Origin: Bacteroidia bacterium
GTDB taxonomy: Bacteria > Bacteroidota > Bacteroidia > Flavobacteriales > Flavobacteriaceae
Length of the DNA stretch: 64,000 nt
Direction: 5' to 3'
NCBI GenBank assembly: GCA_030428705.1
Contig: JAUIDI010000004.1
Location: 186,001-250,000, forward strand
The notes below the pieces were generated by a model. That model saw only the letters and a list, made by a program, of their open reading frames with translations. It searched no databases and was not told where the DNA came from. Both the position numbers and the translations under genes were made by a program. Position 1 is the first letter of the stretch. Each line of letters begins with the position of its first letter. Shown piece after piece: positions 35,576-44,617 of the stretch.

Positions 35576-35932
35576 TTAATTGTTCATGGCACCATCTTCC
35601 ACCCAACACTTTATAGCAGTTATTTCGGCAATGGTCAAACTACCCTCTTTGGGCATTACCCTTGACTGTGTGACATCTTTTATCAAACCAGCGATACCGG
35701 CAACACCATTGTAAGTCGTAAGATTTGGAGCAAAAGGTTCGCTACCATCCCCATTATGACAGGGCATACACTTCGAATCGATCAAAGGTCTAATCGTTTC
35801 CCCGTATAGCACCGGGGTTTCGCATTCAGCATCAGCCTGTACTTCGTCATTTTCGACGTTATACTCGCAGGACAATACCGTAAATGCCATTGTGAATACT
35901 GTTATTCCCTTAAGTATTGCTCTTCTTTCCAT
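35576..35932 (-). CDS. Small c-type haem lipoprotein
   Basis: A 118-residue protein with RRAILKG at the N-terminus and a lipobox FTVLSC (Cys22). CMPCH at about residues 55-59 is a haem c attachment site, and SRVMPKEGSL supplies a likely axial methionine. The rest (ITAIKCWVEDGAMNN) is typical of short exported cytochrome domains, including those related to the planctomycete-type C domain. It lies 19 bp after the repeat lipoprotein gene and 12 bp before the OB-fold gene. Electron carrier role inferred from the haem motif. Confidence 0.82.
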   Translation of the reverse strand: MERRAILKGITVFTMAFTVLSCEYNVENDEVQADAECETPVLYGETIRPLIDSKCMPCHNGDGSEPFAPNLTTYNGVAGIAGLIKDVTQSRVMPKEGSLTIAEITAIKCWVEDGAMNN

Positions 35933-35951
35933 ATAGGTTTAAAGATAGAGA

Positions 35952-37556
35952 TTAGTCCGTTAGTGGGACGGTATCCGTATTAAGGATCGGCCAAACCCCG
36001 GGGGAAGGGAAACTGATTCCTTTATTATCTCCACGTGCTTCGTCTTGTCCGAAATAATATAATGGCCAACCTTTATACGTTAACTGGGTTCTACCAAAGA
36101 CATCGATAGTACCAAAATCGGCAGCGTCGAGTATGCTTGGTATTTTGTCCAAAGTGATTTCAGCGATGGGCCAAACCGAATTGTTAGAAAAATCAGGATT
36201 TGTAAAATTATTGGTGTCTTTGGTATCATTGATGAACCCATAAAGTGTTCTTCCCTCTATGTCGGTTATATAAAATGTCGATCCATCGCCGGGGGAATAA
36301 TCCCCTAAATAATTTATTCCATCATGACCGACCAATTGCGCACTTACATACATTAAGGAGTAATCGGGCTTGGCAATATACCATACATTGTTCACTGCAT
36401 CCCCATTTGTGTCACCTGCAGCTGAATCACCCACAAAATAGTACAAAGGCCAACCTTTATATGTTGTTTGTTTCGAACCGTCAGATCGGTCGATTGTCGC
36501 AAAATCATCACTATCCAACCCGCTATCAACCACGATATCTTCACTGTAAAACACGGGCCATGTGCTCAAACACCCATCAATGCATTGCGATGTATCTTTG
36601 GTGTCCAACGAAAAAATGTAAAGCGACATGCCTTCGGCATCGGTCAAAATACTTCCGAAACCGGGATCCTCTGCAAGTTTAACCGTGCTCGGCGGCTCAG
36701 GTGCCGTTTCTGTATTCAAATTCGATATGGGCCAAACCCCCGGAGCCGGAAAACTTATTCCCTTATTGTCTCCTCTCGCTTCATCTTGTCCGAAATAATA
36801 TAATGGCCAACCTTTATAGGTCAGTTGTGTTCGACCAAAAACATCGATCGTACCAAAATCGTCAGCATTTATAACACTTGGTATTTTATCAAGGTCGATT
36901 TCGGCAATAGGCCAAACGGCATCGTTCGAAAAATCAGGATTTGTAAAATTATTGGTGTCTTTTTGATCATTTATAAAGCGATACAAGGTATTGCCCTCAA
37001 TATCGACAAGATATGTAGTTTCGCCATCGCCCTGCGTATAATCCTCCAAATAATTATTGCCATCATGGCCGACCAATTGGGCACTGGCATACATCAATGA
37101 ATAATCGGGTTTGGCAACGTACCAGATATCGTTGACACCATCACCATTGGTATCTCCTTCGGCAGTATCGTTGGCGAAGTAATACAGGGGCCAACCTTTG
37201 TAAGTGGTTTGTTTGGCTCCGTCGATTCTATCTATGGTAGCGAAGTCCGAAGTATTCAACCCTGCATCGACGGTAATGGTTTCTTGATAGAAAACTGGCC
37301 ATGAGCTTAGACAACCGTCCAAACATTCCGAAGTATCCTTTGTGTCGCGTGAAAACAAATAAAGCGATTTTCCGTCGGTATCGGTCATGATTTTTCCAAA
37401 AGTGGAATTATCAACAAGCCTTATCGAATTAGACGTCGGTTGAGGATCATCCATTTGCGAATCGTCATCTATTATTGGAGGATTGGGAGCGTCATCCTTA
37501 CTACATCCAAAAAGCAAAAAAACCATGGTTAGCATTAAAAAGCCTAGATTTTTCAT
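35952..37556 (-). CDS. Repeat lipoprotein of the secreted-repeat (COG4315-like) type
   Basis: A 534-residue lipoprotein (FLLFGC, Cys18) made of two near-identical units of about 240 residues (about 44-290 and 292-530). Each unit holds LYLFSRDTKDTSECLDGCLS or its variant, two copies of TYKGWPLYYF followed by a GD-rich turn, and GTIDVFGRTQLTYKGWPLYY near its end. The W-P and Y-F-x-D pattern matches the 'secreted repeat of unknown function' lipoproteins (PF03640). First gene of the operon and divergent from the LytTR regulator. Proteins of this family often occur next to cytochromes; no biochemical function is established. Confidence 0.85.
   Translation of the reverse strand: MKNLGFLMLTMVFLLFGCSKDDAPNPPIIDDDSQMDDPQPTSNSIRLVDNSTFGKIMTDTDGKSLYLFSRDTKDTSECLDGCLSSWPVFYQETITVDAGLNTSDFATIDRIDGAKQTTYKGWPLYYFANDTAEGDTNGDGVNDIWYVAKPDYSLMYASAQLVGHDGNNYLEDYTQGDGETTYLVDIEGNTLYRFINDQKDTNNFTNPDFSNDAVWPIAEIDLDKIPSVINADDFGTIDVFGRTQLTYKGWPLYYFGQDEARGDNKGISFPAPGVWPISNLNTETAPEPPSTVKLAEDPGFGSILTDAEGMSLYIFSLDTKDTSQCIDGCLSTWPVFYSEDIVVDSGLDSDDFATIDRSDGSKQTTYKGWPLYYFVGDSAAGDTNGDAVNNVWYIAKPDYSLMYVSAQLVGHDGINYLGDYSPGDGSTFYITDIEGRTLYGFINDTKDTNNFTNPDFSNNSVWPIAEITLDKIPSILDAADFGTIDVFGRTQLTYKGWPLYYFGQDEARGDNKGISFPSPGVWPILNTDTVPLTD
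35967..36689 (-). repeat. Second unit of the internal duplication in the repeat lipoprotein
   Basis: This DNA encodes the second of two similar units. Stretches such as AATCAGGATTTGTAAAATTA are identical in both units (about 36191 and 36941), pointing to recent duplication or gene conversion. Confidence 0.75.
36690..37427 (-). repeat. First unit of the internal duplication in the repeat lipoprotein
   Basis: Encodes residues about 44-289, the counterpart of 35967-36689. The boundary is estimated from the protein alignment, not measured. Confidence 0.75.
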
Positions 37557-37686
37557 AATTTGTGTTCTTTACGGTTCTATTATTGCCATAAATTAAATCC
37601 GTTCCCTCGCGTGTATCAAATAAAAGACTGTGAACGTGAAAAAATCATGCTTGAAACGGAATTTTTAACCTTAAAGCGCTTTCTCT

Positions 37687-38817
37687 TTGAAAAAAGATAA
37701 TTTATATCTGTTCACCTTGCTGGCCATCTCGATCATCGTTTTCATAATCGGTTATTTTAGCATGGCCTATATGGTCAAGGTGAGTACGAATCAATTGTTG
37801 GAGATTCAAATTGAGTCGAGCAAGCGAGAAGCGCGCGAATTTGCCGAACTCGTTTCGTCACAGCTGGCGAACGGTATACCTCGCGAGGTGGTCATCGATA
37901 ACATTCAGCAAAGTATTGAAGGTACCGACATAGAAACAGGTTTTGTGTGCATGTTCGATTGGTCGGGAGTAGAAATATGCCATCCGGACCCCAATAAGAT
38001 CGGGCAACAGACCAACCCGAACGAGTCATATGTCAGGTCTATAGAAGACCAGATAAACTCGGAAGATTTCTATGACCTCTTGACCAATAAAAAGTCGCTT
38101 GGCGGAATCAGGGATTTCCCCAATGCAAATCGAAGTTCCGAGATTATCTATTTGTACCCGGTCAAAAATTCGGATTGGATCATTGCGGCCCATGCGAACA
38201 TTACCAAAATCGAGAAACAAATCAAGCAATTGAAGTTCAATTTTATGTTGGTCTATCTGTTGTCGAGTGCCACTATTGTGCTATTATGCCTTCTTATGGT
38301 CCGTTTCTTAGGAAGTTATTACGAAAAGACTTTAGAGACCAAAAATGAAAAACTGGCGGAGGAGGTTGTAAATCTTTCGAAATTGAATACCGATCTTGGC
38401 AATTACCGTAATCGTATCGCAAAAAAGATGAAGGAGGAAAATCAGGAAGAAAATGATAATTCAGAAGACCCTGTCAAAATTAAGAATCGATTGTTGACTT
38501 ATTCGAAAGATAAATTGATAACTATCAAGGTAGACGAAATCGCCTTCATCGGTACCGAAAATTCGATTACCTGGATTACCTCTCTAGACGGTAAACGCTA
38601 TAGCAGCAATTCTAGCCTTGATGAACTTTACAGCAGCTTGGATCCCATGCTTTTTTTCAGGGCCAACAGACAGCATATCATCTCTGTAAAAGGTATCGAT
38701 GAAATCTTAAGATACGGAAACAATCAACTAAAGATAAGGTTGGACCCCCCTTCAAGTGAGGCTATTATTATAAGCAAAAACAAGGCTTCAGAGTTCAAAA
38801 AATGGTTGAATATGTAG
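37687..38817 (+). CDS. Membrane-bound LytTR regulator with extracytoplasmic Cache-like sensor
   Basis: A 376-residue one-component regulator. TM1 is at about 6-28 and TM2 at about 182-203 (FMLVYLLSSATIVLLCLLMV). Between them is a periplasmic sensor resembling a Cache domain (GFVCMFDWSGVEICHPDPNK, SSEIIYLYPVKNSDWIIAAH). A coiled coil leads to a LytTR DNA-binding domain at about 275-375 (LITIKVDEIAFIGTENSITW, FFRANRQHIISVKGIDEILR). The start is a TTG at 37687: a stop codon lies 15 bp upstream in frame and the next ATG would delete TM1. Divergent from the haem-lipoprotein operon with 130 bp between, so control of it is likely. Confidence 0.87.
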   Translation: MKKDNLYLFTLLAISIIVFIIGYFSMAYMVKVSTNQLLEIQIESSKREAREFAELVSSQLANGIPREVVIDNIQQSIEGTDIETGFVCMFDWSGVEICHPDPNKIGQQTNPNESYVRSIEDQINSEDFYDLLTNKKSLGGIRDFPNANRSSEIIYLYPVKNSDWIIAAHANITKIEKQIKQLKFNFMLVYLLSSATIVLLCLLMVRFLGSYYEKTLETKNEKLAEEVVNLSKLNTDLGNYRNRIAKKMKEENQEENDNSEDPVKIKNRLLTYSKDKLITIKVDEIAFIGTENSITWITSLDGKRYSSNSSLDELYSSLDPMLFFRANRQHIISVKGIDEILRYGNNQLKIRLDPPSSEAIIISKNKASEFKKWLNM

Positions 38818-39207
38818 TTTGACAGTGTCATTTTCAATGTCAAACAAAAGAAGTTCAGCCTTAAAAATTCCGATTTAACCCTCGATTTTTCCTCTTCACA
38901 TAGTTTTGTTTGAGAATTGGAACAAAAATTATTCCCTTTACCCAGCAGAATAAAAGGTGGTTCCCTACTATTGCCATTCTTCTTTTTGTAAAGCTTTGAG
39001 GTTATTGTTAATGTCCTTTTAGGATATTTCAGAAACAAGAAGTGAGCGAGATTATGACGGTATTTAGATCATTGAATCTCCACATGGGACAGGTAATATC
39101 CTTATGTTTCCCGTACACAAAAAAAACTTTCCTAGCCGCCGCATTGATTGTTCGACTTTCGATGGTATCGACAATAAAATATCTTAACCATATTAAAATG
39201 CAATGCA
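38818..39207. other. Non-coding region between the LytTR gene and a lipoprotein gene
   Basis: No convincing gene. A hairpin with 8-bp arms GTTTGACA (38817-38824) and TGTCAAAC (38838-38845) begins on the last base of the LytTR stop codon but has no T tract. A TAGTTTTG string fitting the -7 consensus lies at 38901-38908, about 300 bp before the next gene. The rest is unstructured AT-rich sequence. Confidence 0.4.
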
Positions 39208-40065
39208 ATGAAAAAAAGGAAGTTATTAAGTACAATTGGAATTATAGGGCTTATGATAACATCGTGCTCGGTAGATGACAATGGATTGAACGCTGCAAAT
39301 CTTAGAACTGATATCGATGAACTTAATGGAATTACTACCTCAGGTTCTTGGAAGGTATCGAATTTCTTGGAATCGAACGACAACCATACCGGTGACTTTG
39401 TAGGATATGACTTTTTCTTTGAAACCGATGGTAGCCTATTCGCTATTAGTCAAACAAACAATGTCAGTGGCCGATGGTCGTTAACATTGGATGAGTCGGG
39501 AGAGGATTTTAGCGCGAACGATGATTGTGCTAATTGCACGAATTCACACCTTCTAGACGTTTTAACGGCCTGCACGGAATGGTACGTTGATAAATTGGAA
39601 CGTGATGACGAAGATTTGGAAGACAGTCTTTCGGGATATCGGTTCAATTTTTCGGCAGATGGAACATTTAGTGCCAAAATGGGTTCGACCGCCTATTCGG
39701 GAAGCTGGGAAAGCAGTGGCACAGGCAATAACATATTAGTGGATATTACCATTTCGGATATTCCTGAAATCGAAGAAACTTGGCGGCTTCACGAAATAGA
39801 ACTTGAAAATGGGGAAAGCAAAGTCGATTTACGAATTGGCGATGACAGATTGCGTTTTAAAAATGATTGTACCCGAATAGATTTGGCCAACGGAAACAAC
39901 GGTGAAAACGAAGTCGATTTCAACATTTTCTTTGAAAGTCCGACAGCTTTTAATCGTCTAAGTGAAGATTGGGAAATCATTTCATACACTAGTTCAAAAA
40001 TTGAATTAAGGCATATCAGTGGCGGTAACGGGGATACCGACTTACTGACCTTTGAAAAGAACTAA
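39208..40065 (+). CDS. Lipoprotein with two lipocalin-like segments
   Basis: A 285-residue lipoprotein (LMITSC, Cys20). Two similar segments, SGSWKVSNFLESNDNHTGDF ... FFFETDGSLFA and YRFNFSADGTFSAKMG ... YSGSWESSG, resemble the lipocalin-like motif of many flavobacterial surface lipoproteins. A CANCTNSHLLDVLTAC cysteine cluster lies between them. The function is unknown. It is monocistronic with a terminator about 100 bp downstream. Confidence 0.75.
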   Translation: MKKRKLLSTIGIIGLMITSCSVDDNGLNAANLRTDIDELNGITTSGSWKVSNFLESNDNHTGDFVGYDFFFETDGSLFAISQTNNVSGRWSLTLDESGEDFSANDDCANCTNSHLLDVLTACTEWYVDKLERDDEDLEDSLSGYRFNFSADGTFSAKMGSTAYSGSWESSGTGNNILVDITISDIPEIEETWRLHEIELENGESKVDLRIGDDRLRFKNDCTRIDLANGNNGENEVDFNIFFESPTAFNRLSEDWEIISYTSSKIELRHISGGNGDTDLLTFEKN

Positions 40066-40168
40066 CAACCTACCACTATGGTCTAAAATGTGCCAGAATT
40101 GTTTGGTGTTCATTGATAGAACCTTTTATGGGGAAAATCCTGCTATGAAAAAGCGAAAGGTTCTTGAC

Positions 40169-40204
40169 AAAACCGCTCCGGGTCAGATCGGAGCGGTTTT
40201 AAAA
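40169..40204. terminator. Bidirectional terminator between the lipoprotein and dGTPase genes
   Basis: A perfect 12-bp stem AAAACCGCTCCG (40169-40180) and CGGAGCGGTTTT (40189-40200) with an 8-nt loop. A/T tails on both sides let it serve both convergent genes. Confidence 0.85.
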
Positions 40205-40230
40205 CATATAGCCAATACGCGCACGTATGA

Positions 40231-41577
40231 TCAATGGAAGTCTATACCGGTAATTTTAGAGTGCAGATGTATCGCCGCCCTATCTGACAGGCTGGCCACA
40301 TAACAACAGGCGTTCAATAATATCCGGTACATCGAGGTCTCATCCTCTGAATAAAATTCAGGTAGTATTTTTAAGATCAATGTATCGTATTTTGATGCCT
40401 CTCCCCGCATCTTGTGTACCAAAGCGTTGGTCAAGACTTCCAAAATATCGAAAATGACCTTATAGCCGGCAATTTCTTTATCGATTACTTCCCTCGAATT
40501 ATAGATCTTATCAACACTTAATGCTATGATATCCCTGATCTGGGCCTGATACTTGCTTTTGTCCAAAAGGGAAGTTTCAAATGTACCATTAAGTATTTTA
40601 TTTTCATTGGCAACAAATAAATCCACTGCATCACCGATAAGCGTGTTGATGGCAAGTGCTCGCAGGTAGCTCAACCTATCTTCTTTATACCTTAAGGTAT
40701 TATACTTTTTGGTATTTATTCGGTCTTTTACAAGGTTAATCAAGTATTCAAGGGCGAAATCCTCGGAAATCAATCCGAGATTGATTCCATCCTCAAAATC
40801 GATTATGGTATAACAAATATCATCGGCCGCTTCGACCAAATACGTCAACGGATGTCTCGAAAACGAAACATCGGTTCCTTCCCTTGTTCGAATCAAACCC
40901 AATTCTTCCGCCACTTCTAAAAAGTCTTGTTTTTCTGACTGAAAAAACCCGAACTTTTTATCGGCGATATGCCTGCTCGGCTTTTTTGGCAACGATTCTT
41001 TGGGATACTTCATAAAAGCCCCTAGCGTGGCATAACTAAGGCGTAATCCACCATCCACCCCTTCGCGTGATTCTGTCAATAATCTAAATCCGTTGGCATT
41101 GCCTTCAAAATCGATTATATCTTGATATTCTTTCTCCGACAACTCTGACCGATATTTTTTTCCGTTTCCCGTTTTGAAATATTCTCCTATGGCCTGTTCG
41201 CCGCTATGGCCGAAAGGTGGGTTCCCGATATCATGTGCCAGTGAAGCAGCCGCTACTATAGCTCCGAAATCGTTAAAGTGATAACCATGAATTTCCGCTA
41301 GGTAGGGATGTTTTTTCAAAATTTGCTTTCCGGCAATCCTCCCTAGGCTTCGCCCGACTACCGAAACTTCAAGGCTATGGGTCAAACGGGTATGCACAAA
41401 GTCGATTTTTGAAAGCGGTATTACTTGGGTCTTGTCCTGTAAGCTGCGAAAAGCCGATGAAAAGATGATGCGATCATAATCGACCTCAAAACCCAAACGC
41501 GTCTCATCTTGCTCTTTTCGTAGTCGTCTATGGGTATCGCCATGACGTTTTAGCGATAATAATCTTTCCCAATCCAT
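40231..41577 (-). CDS. dgt: Deoxyguanosinetriphosphate triphosphohydrolase
   Basis: A 448-residue HD-domain dNTPase that hydrolyses dGTP (or other dNTPs) to the nucleoside and tripolyphosphate. The HD motifs are RLTHSLEVSVVGRSLG and SLAHDIGNPPFGHSGEQAIG, followed by FEGNANGFRLLTE and YLVEAADDICYTIIDFEDGI, all typical of Dgt. The frame is open to 41682, but I choose the internal ATG at 41577 because MDWERLLSLKRHGDTH is the usual flavobacterial N-terminus and the preceding 35 residues look unlike protein of this family. No operon partners. Confidence 0.92.
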   Translation of the reverse strand: MDWERLLSLKRHGDTHRRLRKEQDETRLGFEVDYDRIIFSSAFRSLQDKTQVIPLSKIDFVHTRLTHSLEVSVVGRSLGRIAGKQILKKHPYLAEIHGYHFNDFGAIVAAASLAHDIGNPPFGHSGEQAIGEYFKTGNGKKYRSELSEKEYQDIIDFEGNANGFRLLTESREGVDGGLRLSYATLGAFMKYPKESLPKKPSRHIADKKFGFFQSEKQDFLEVAEELGLIRTREGTDVSFSRHPLTYLVEAADDICYTIIDFEDGINLGLISEDFALEYLINLVKDRINTKKYNTLRYKEDRLSYLRALAINTLIGDAVDLFVANENKILNGTFETSLLDKSKYQAQIRDIIALSVDKIYNSREVIDKEIAGYKVIFDILEVLTNALVHKMRGEASKYDTLILKILPEFYSEDETSMYRILLNACCYVASLSDRAAIHLHSKITGIDFH

Positions 41578-41702
41578 GGTTCTTGTTTGCGCCGCAAGAT
41601 AGTCCTTTTTCAAATTGTCGTTCTGCGATAGTTCGGGAGTTAACATTTGATTAAGCTCATAACATTTAAGTAACAATATCACAATATCGATTTAATAAAC
41701 AC

Positions 41703-41736
41703 CTAACACACGCTTTACAACGCCTCGGTTTCTTTG
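41703..41736 (+). promoter_or_regulatory. Candidate Pho-box-like promoter of the TonB receptor gene
   Basis: CTAACAC (41703-41709), 4 bp, TTTACAA (41714-41720), 8 bp, then TTTCTTTG (41729-41736), one mismatch from TAnnTTTG and followed by CA. A weaker third copy, TTAATAA, lies 11 bp upstream at 41692. The same 7-4-7-8 architecture precedes the gene at 46871. Regulation by a PhoB-like protein is inferred from the 11-bp repeat spacing and the phosphate transporter nearby. Confidence 0.45.
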
Positions 41737-41770
41737 CAGCGGTATTTAAAAACATAGTAAAATAAAATTA

Positions 41771-44575
41771 ATGAAACATTTTTTTCTAAGCCTGCTCTGT
41801 TTAGCGGCAATGCACTTAAGCGCTCAAGAAACCGGTAGTATTGCCGGTACAATAACCGATAAAGAGGTAAACAACGAACCTCTGCCTTTTGCCAATATTT
41901 TAATTAAGGGAACGACCAAGGGAACCACTTCCGATTTTGACGGACTTTATGAAGTAGCCGATTTGGAACCGGGCACCTATACCGTAGTTTATAGTTTTGT
42001 GGGTTACGAAACCGTCGAGCTGCCGAATATAGCTGTTGAAGCAGGCAAGGTGACCACCATCGACTTGGGTATGGCCGCCAATGAAGGTGTATCACTTGAT
42101 GAGGTCGTTGTTACTACGGTGGCACGTAAAGATTCTGAGGTAGCCTTGTTACTCGATCAGAAAAAAGCGGTCGAAATAAAAGAAAGTATCGGGGCCCAGC
42201 AACTGGGTAAGATAGGTGTGTCAGATGTTGCTACCGCAACCACTAAAATTTCCGGGGTATCTAGTAGTGAGGCATCAGGAGATGTTTTTGTTCGTGGGCT
42301 TGGAGACAGGTACCTAATTACTACACTAAATGGCCTTCCCGTACCTTCCGATGATGTGGAGAAAAAGAATATAGATCTAGGCCTTTTCCCCACTAGGGTA
42401 ATTCAAAACGTAAGTGTAAGTAAGACCTATTCTGCACAAACTTCGGCAGATCAATCCTCGGGTAACATCAATATAAGTTCTCGAGAGCTTTCGGGTTCGA
42501 GCGAGTTAAGCTTTGGCTTACAAACGGGAATCAATACCAATGTTGCACAAAATGGTGTCTATGACGACTTTAAAGTATCACGGAATTCTACGAATACCGA
42601 TTTTGGCTTCTATGCCCAGAACCGTACAACCCAAGAACTAATAACGCAGCAAGGTTGGAACACCGTACAAAAGGAAAATCCAATCGATTACAGCTTCAAT
42701 TTTGTGGCCGGGAAAAAAATCAAGGAACGGTTCGCCGCCCTTTTAACGGCATCGCACAATACTTCGCATACCTATGGCCAAGGTCTTTTTAGGCAATTCC
42801 GCTCTAACTTTATCGATGATACCATTACCGATGCGACCAATTTTAACAGAAGGTCTGTTACCTCTGCATTGCTCGACCTTACCTTCTTTGCCAACGACAA
42901 AAACAAACTAAAATCATCCACCTTCTTTATCAATACTACCAACGACGAGGTTTATGAAGGAGGACGTAATGGAGAAGGAACCATTTTTGAGGAGACTGAT
43001 GTCAATGAGGCCTTTCAGTTTGTCCGAGATCAAAATATCAAGCAGACGCGTTTATTAGTGACCCAACTTTTAGGTACACATACGCTTGGCGAAAAAAACA
43101 GCCTAGAATGGGCGGGTGGCTACAACAGCGTAAATGCCGACGAACCGAACCGAATACGAAACGAAGTCAATATTATGAATGATGACGGCCGTATTCAATT
43201 GGGAAGAACTGGTGGATTTCAACAGCGAAAATCGAAACAAGAAATAGCTGACGTAGAATTTAGCGGTTATCTAAAAGATGTATTACAGCTGATCGATGAA
43301 GAAGAAAAATCCTTTAAGGTAGAACTTGGAATCAATTACCGAAACAAAGAGAGAGATTTTTTCTCTCAGTTCATAGGGGTCGAAGAACGAGCTACCGATG
43401 TGATCAATCCGCCGTCGATAGATAATTTGGGAAGCATCTTTCAGCAGGGCAATTTTGATAATGGATTGCTCGAGTTCAACATTTTACAGCCTGACCTCTA
43501 TAATGGGAAATTGATTTCTCAAGCAGCCTTCGCAGATTTCAATGTAGGATTGGGCAAATGGAATTTCAATGCCGGACTCCGTTACCAAAAAGATGAAATC
43601 AATGTCGGTTTCGATGTGGGCAACTTTCCAGGAAGGATTGGTGAATCGGTCAAGGAATATAATAACCTTTATCCAAGTCTTAACGTAAAGTACGACATTA
43701 ACGAGAAAAATGGCCTCAGATTGGCCGTTAGCCGTACGATTACCTTACCTGAGTTCAAGGAAATATCACCATTTGAATACGTTTCGCAGACAGGACAAGT
43801 GACTCGTGGTAATCCCGACCTAGAGGCATCTCGAGATTTGAACTATGACCTGAAATGGGAATATTTTCCATCCAATGGACAATTGATTTCGTTAGCGGCA
43901 TTCTATAAAGACATTTCCGGCCCTATTAACAAGGTCCAAGATAGAGGTTCGGCAGGTGTGTTTTCTTTTTTCAACTCAGGCGAAAAAGCAGAAATCTATG
44001 GATTCGAAGCGGAAACAAAAATCGACCTTGTTTCGCCAATAACCAATGAAGAAGATGGAAGCATGTCGGGTTACGGCCTTAATCTAGTCTTTAACGCTAC
44101 CAGAATGTGGCACACGCAAGACTTGAAGGAGGTACGTGACGAAAATGGAAATTTCATAAGAACCTTTAGATATAAGGGGCTTACGGAAACAGGACTTCAA
44201 GGAGCTTCCGATTGGATCGTCAATACAAGTTTGAACTTCAACACGGCTGGAGAAAATTCGTTTAACGCATCGTTAACCGCAAACTATGCCTCGGATAAAA
44301 TCTTTGCACTAGGTGCACCGGAAATACAAAGTCAGAGCGAAACCTTTTATAATGATGCAATAATAGAAAAAGGGTTTGTTGTTCTAGATGCGGTGATTAG
44401 CAAAGAATTTGGCAAACATTGGAGAATTCGTCTGATCGGCAGAAATCTCCTTAATCCTGAAATCAAGAGAACCCAATTGGTCAAACCGAGCACTACGAAT
44501 ATTGAAACCGACGAAATCGTACGTTCCTATACAGCTGGATCACAGCTTAGATTAGGACTCAATTATAAATTTTAG
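41771..44575 (+). CDS. TonB-dependent receptor with CPD-reg domain, large barrel
   Basis: A 934-residue outer membrane receptor. Signal peptide 1-19 (HLSAQ), carboxypeptidase-regulatory-like domain about 20-105 (NILIKGTTKGTTSDFDGLYE), then a plug with DEVVVTTVARKDSEVALLLD, FVRGLGDRYLITTLNGLPVP and VSKTYSAQTSADQSSGNINI, and a barrel to the terminal phenylalanine (LGLNYKF). This plug type ('RGLGDRY') belongs to a distinct Bacteroidota receptor group without a SusD partner. A large lipoprotein gene starts 42 bp downstream and is likely its surface partner. The promoter element and the phosphate transporter 3.4 kb on suggest a phosphate-related substrate, but that is inference. Confidence 0.92.
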   Translation: MKHFFLSLLCLAAMHLSAQETGSIAGTITDKEVNNEPLPFANILIKGTTKGTTSDFDGLYEVADLEPGTYTVVYSFVGYETVELPNIAVEAGKVTTIDLGMAANEGVSLDEVVVTTVARKDSEVALLLDQKKAVEIKESIGAQQLGKIGVSDVATATTKISGVSSSEASGDVFVRGLGDRYLITTLNGLPVPSDDVEKKNIDLGLFPTRVIQNVSVSKTYSAQTSADQSSGNINISSRELSGSSELSFGLQTGINTNVAQNGVYDDFKVSRNSTNTDFGFYAQNRTTQELITQQGWNTVQKENPIDYSFNFVAGKKIKERFAALLTASHNTSHTYGQGLFRQFRSNFIDDTITDATNFNRRSVTSALLDLTFFANDKNKLKSSTFFINTTNDEVYEGGRNGEGTIFEETDVNEAFQFVRDQNIKQTRLLVTQLLGTHTLGEKNSLEWAGGYNSVNADEPNRIRNEVNIMNDDGRIQLGRTGGFQQRKSKQEIADVEFSGYLKDVLQLIDEEEKSFKVELGINYRNKERDFFSQFIGVEERATDVINPPSIDNLGSIFQQGNFDNGLLEFNILQPDLYNGKLISQAAFADFNVGLGKWNFNAGLRYQKDEINVGFDVGNFPGRIGESVKEYNNLYPSLNVKYDINEKNGLRLAVSRTITLPEFKEISPFEYVSQTGQVTRGNPDLEASRDLNYDLKWEYFPSNGQLISLAAFYKDISGPINKVQDRGSAGVFSFFNSGEKAEIYGFEAETKIDLVSPITNEEDGSMSGYGLNLVFNATRMWHTQDLKEVRDENGNFIRTFRYKGLTETGLQGASDWIVNTSLNFNTAGENSFNASLTANYASDKIFALGAPEIQSQSETFYNDAIIEKGFVVLDAVISKEFGKHWRIRLIGRNLLNPEIKRTQLVKPSTTNIETDEIVRSYTAGSQLRLGLNYKF

Positions 44576-44617
44576 GGAACCCACAGCTATTAATTTAACA
44601 TTTAAAAACAGACAATT

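Noticed and set aside
40052-40303. 83-codon frame between the lipoprotein and dGTPase genes
   Set aside because: It spans a perfect bidirectional terminator and runs into the dGTPase 3' end, so it is not a gene.
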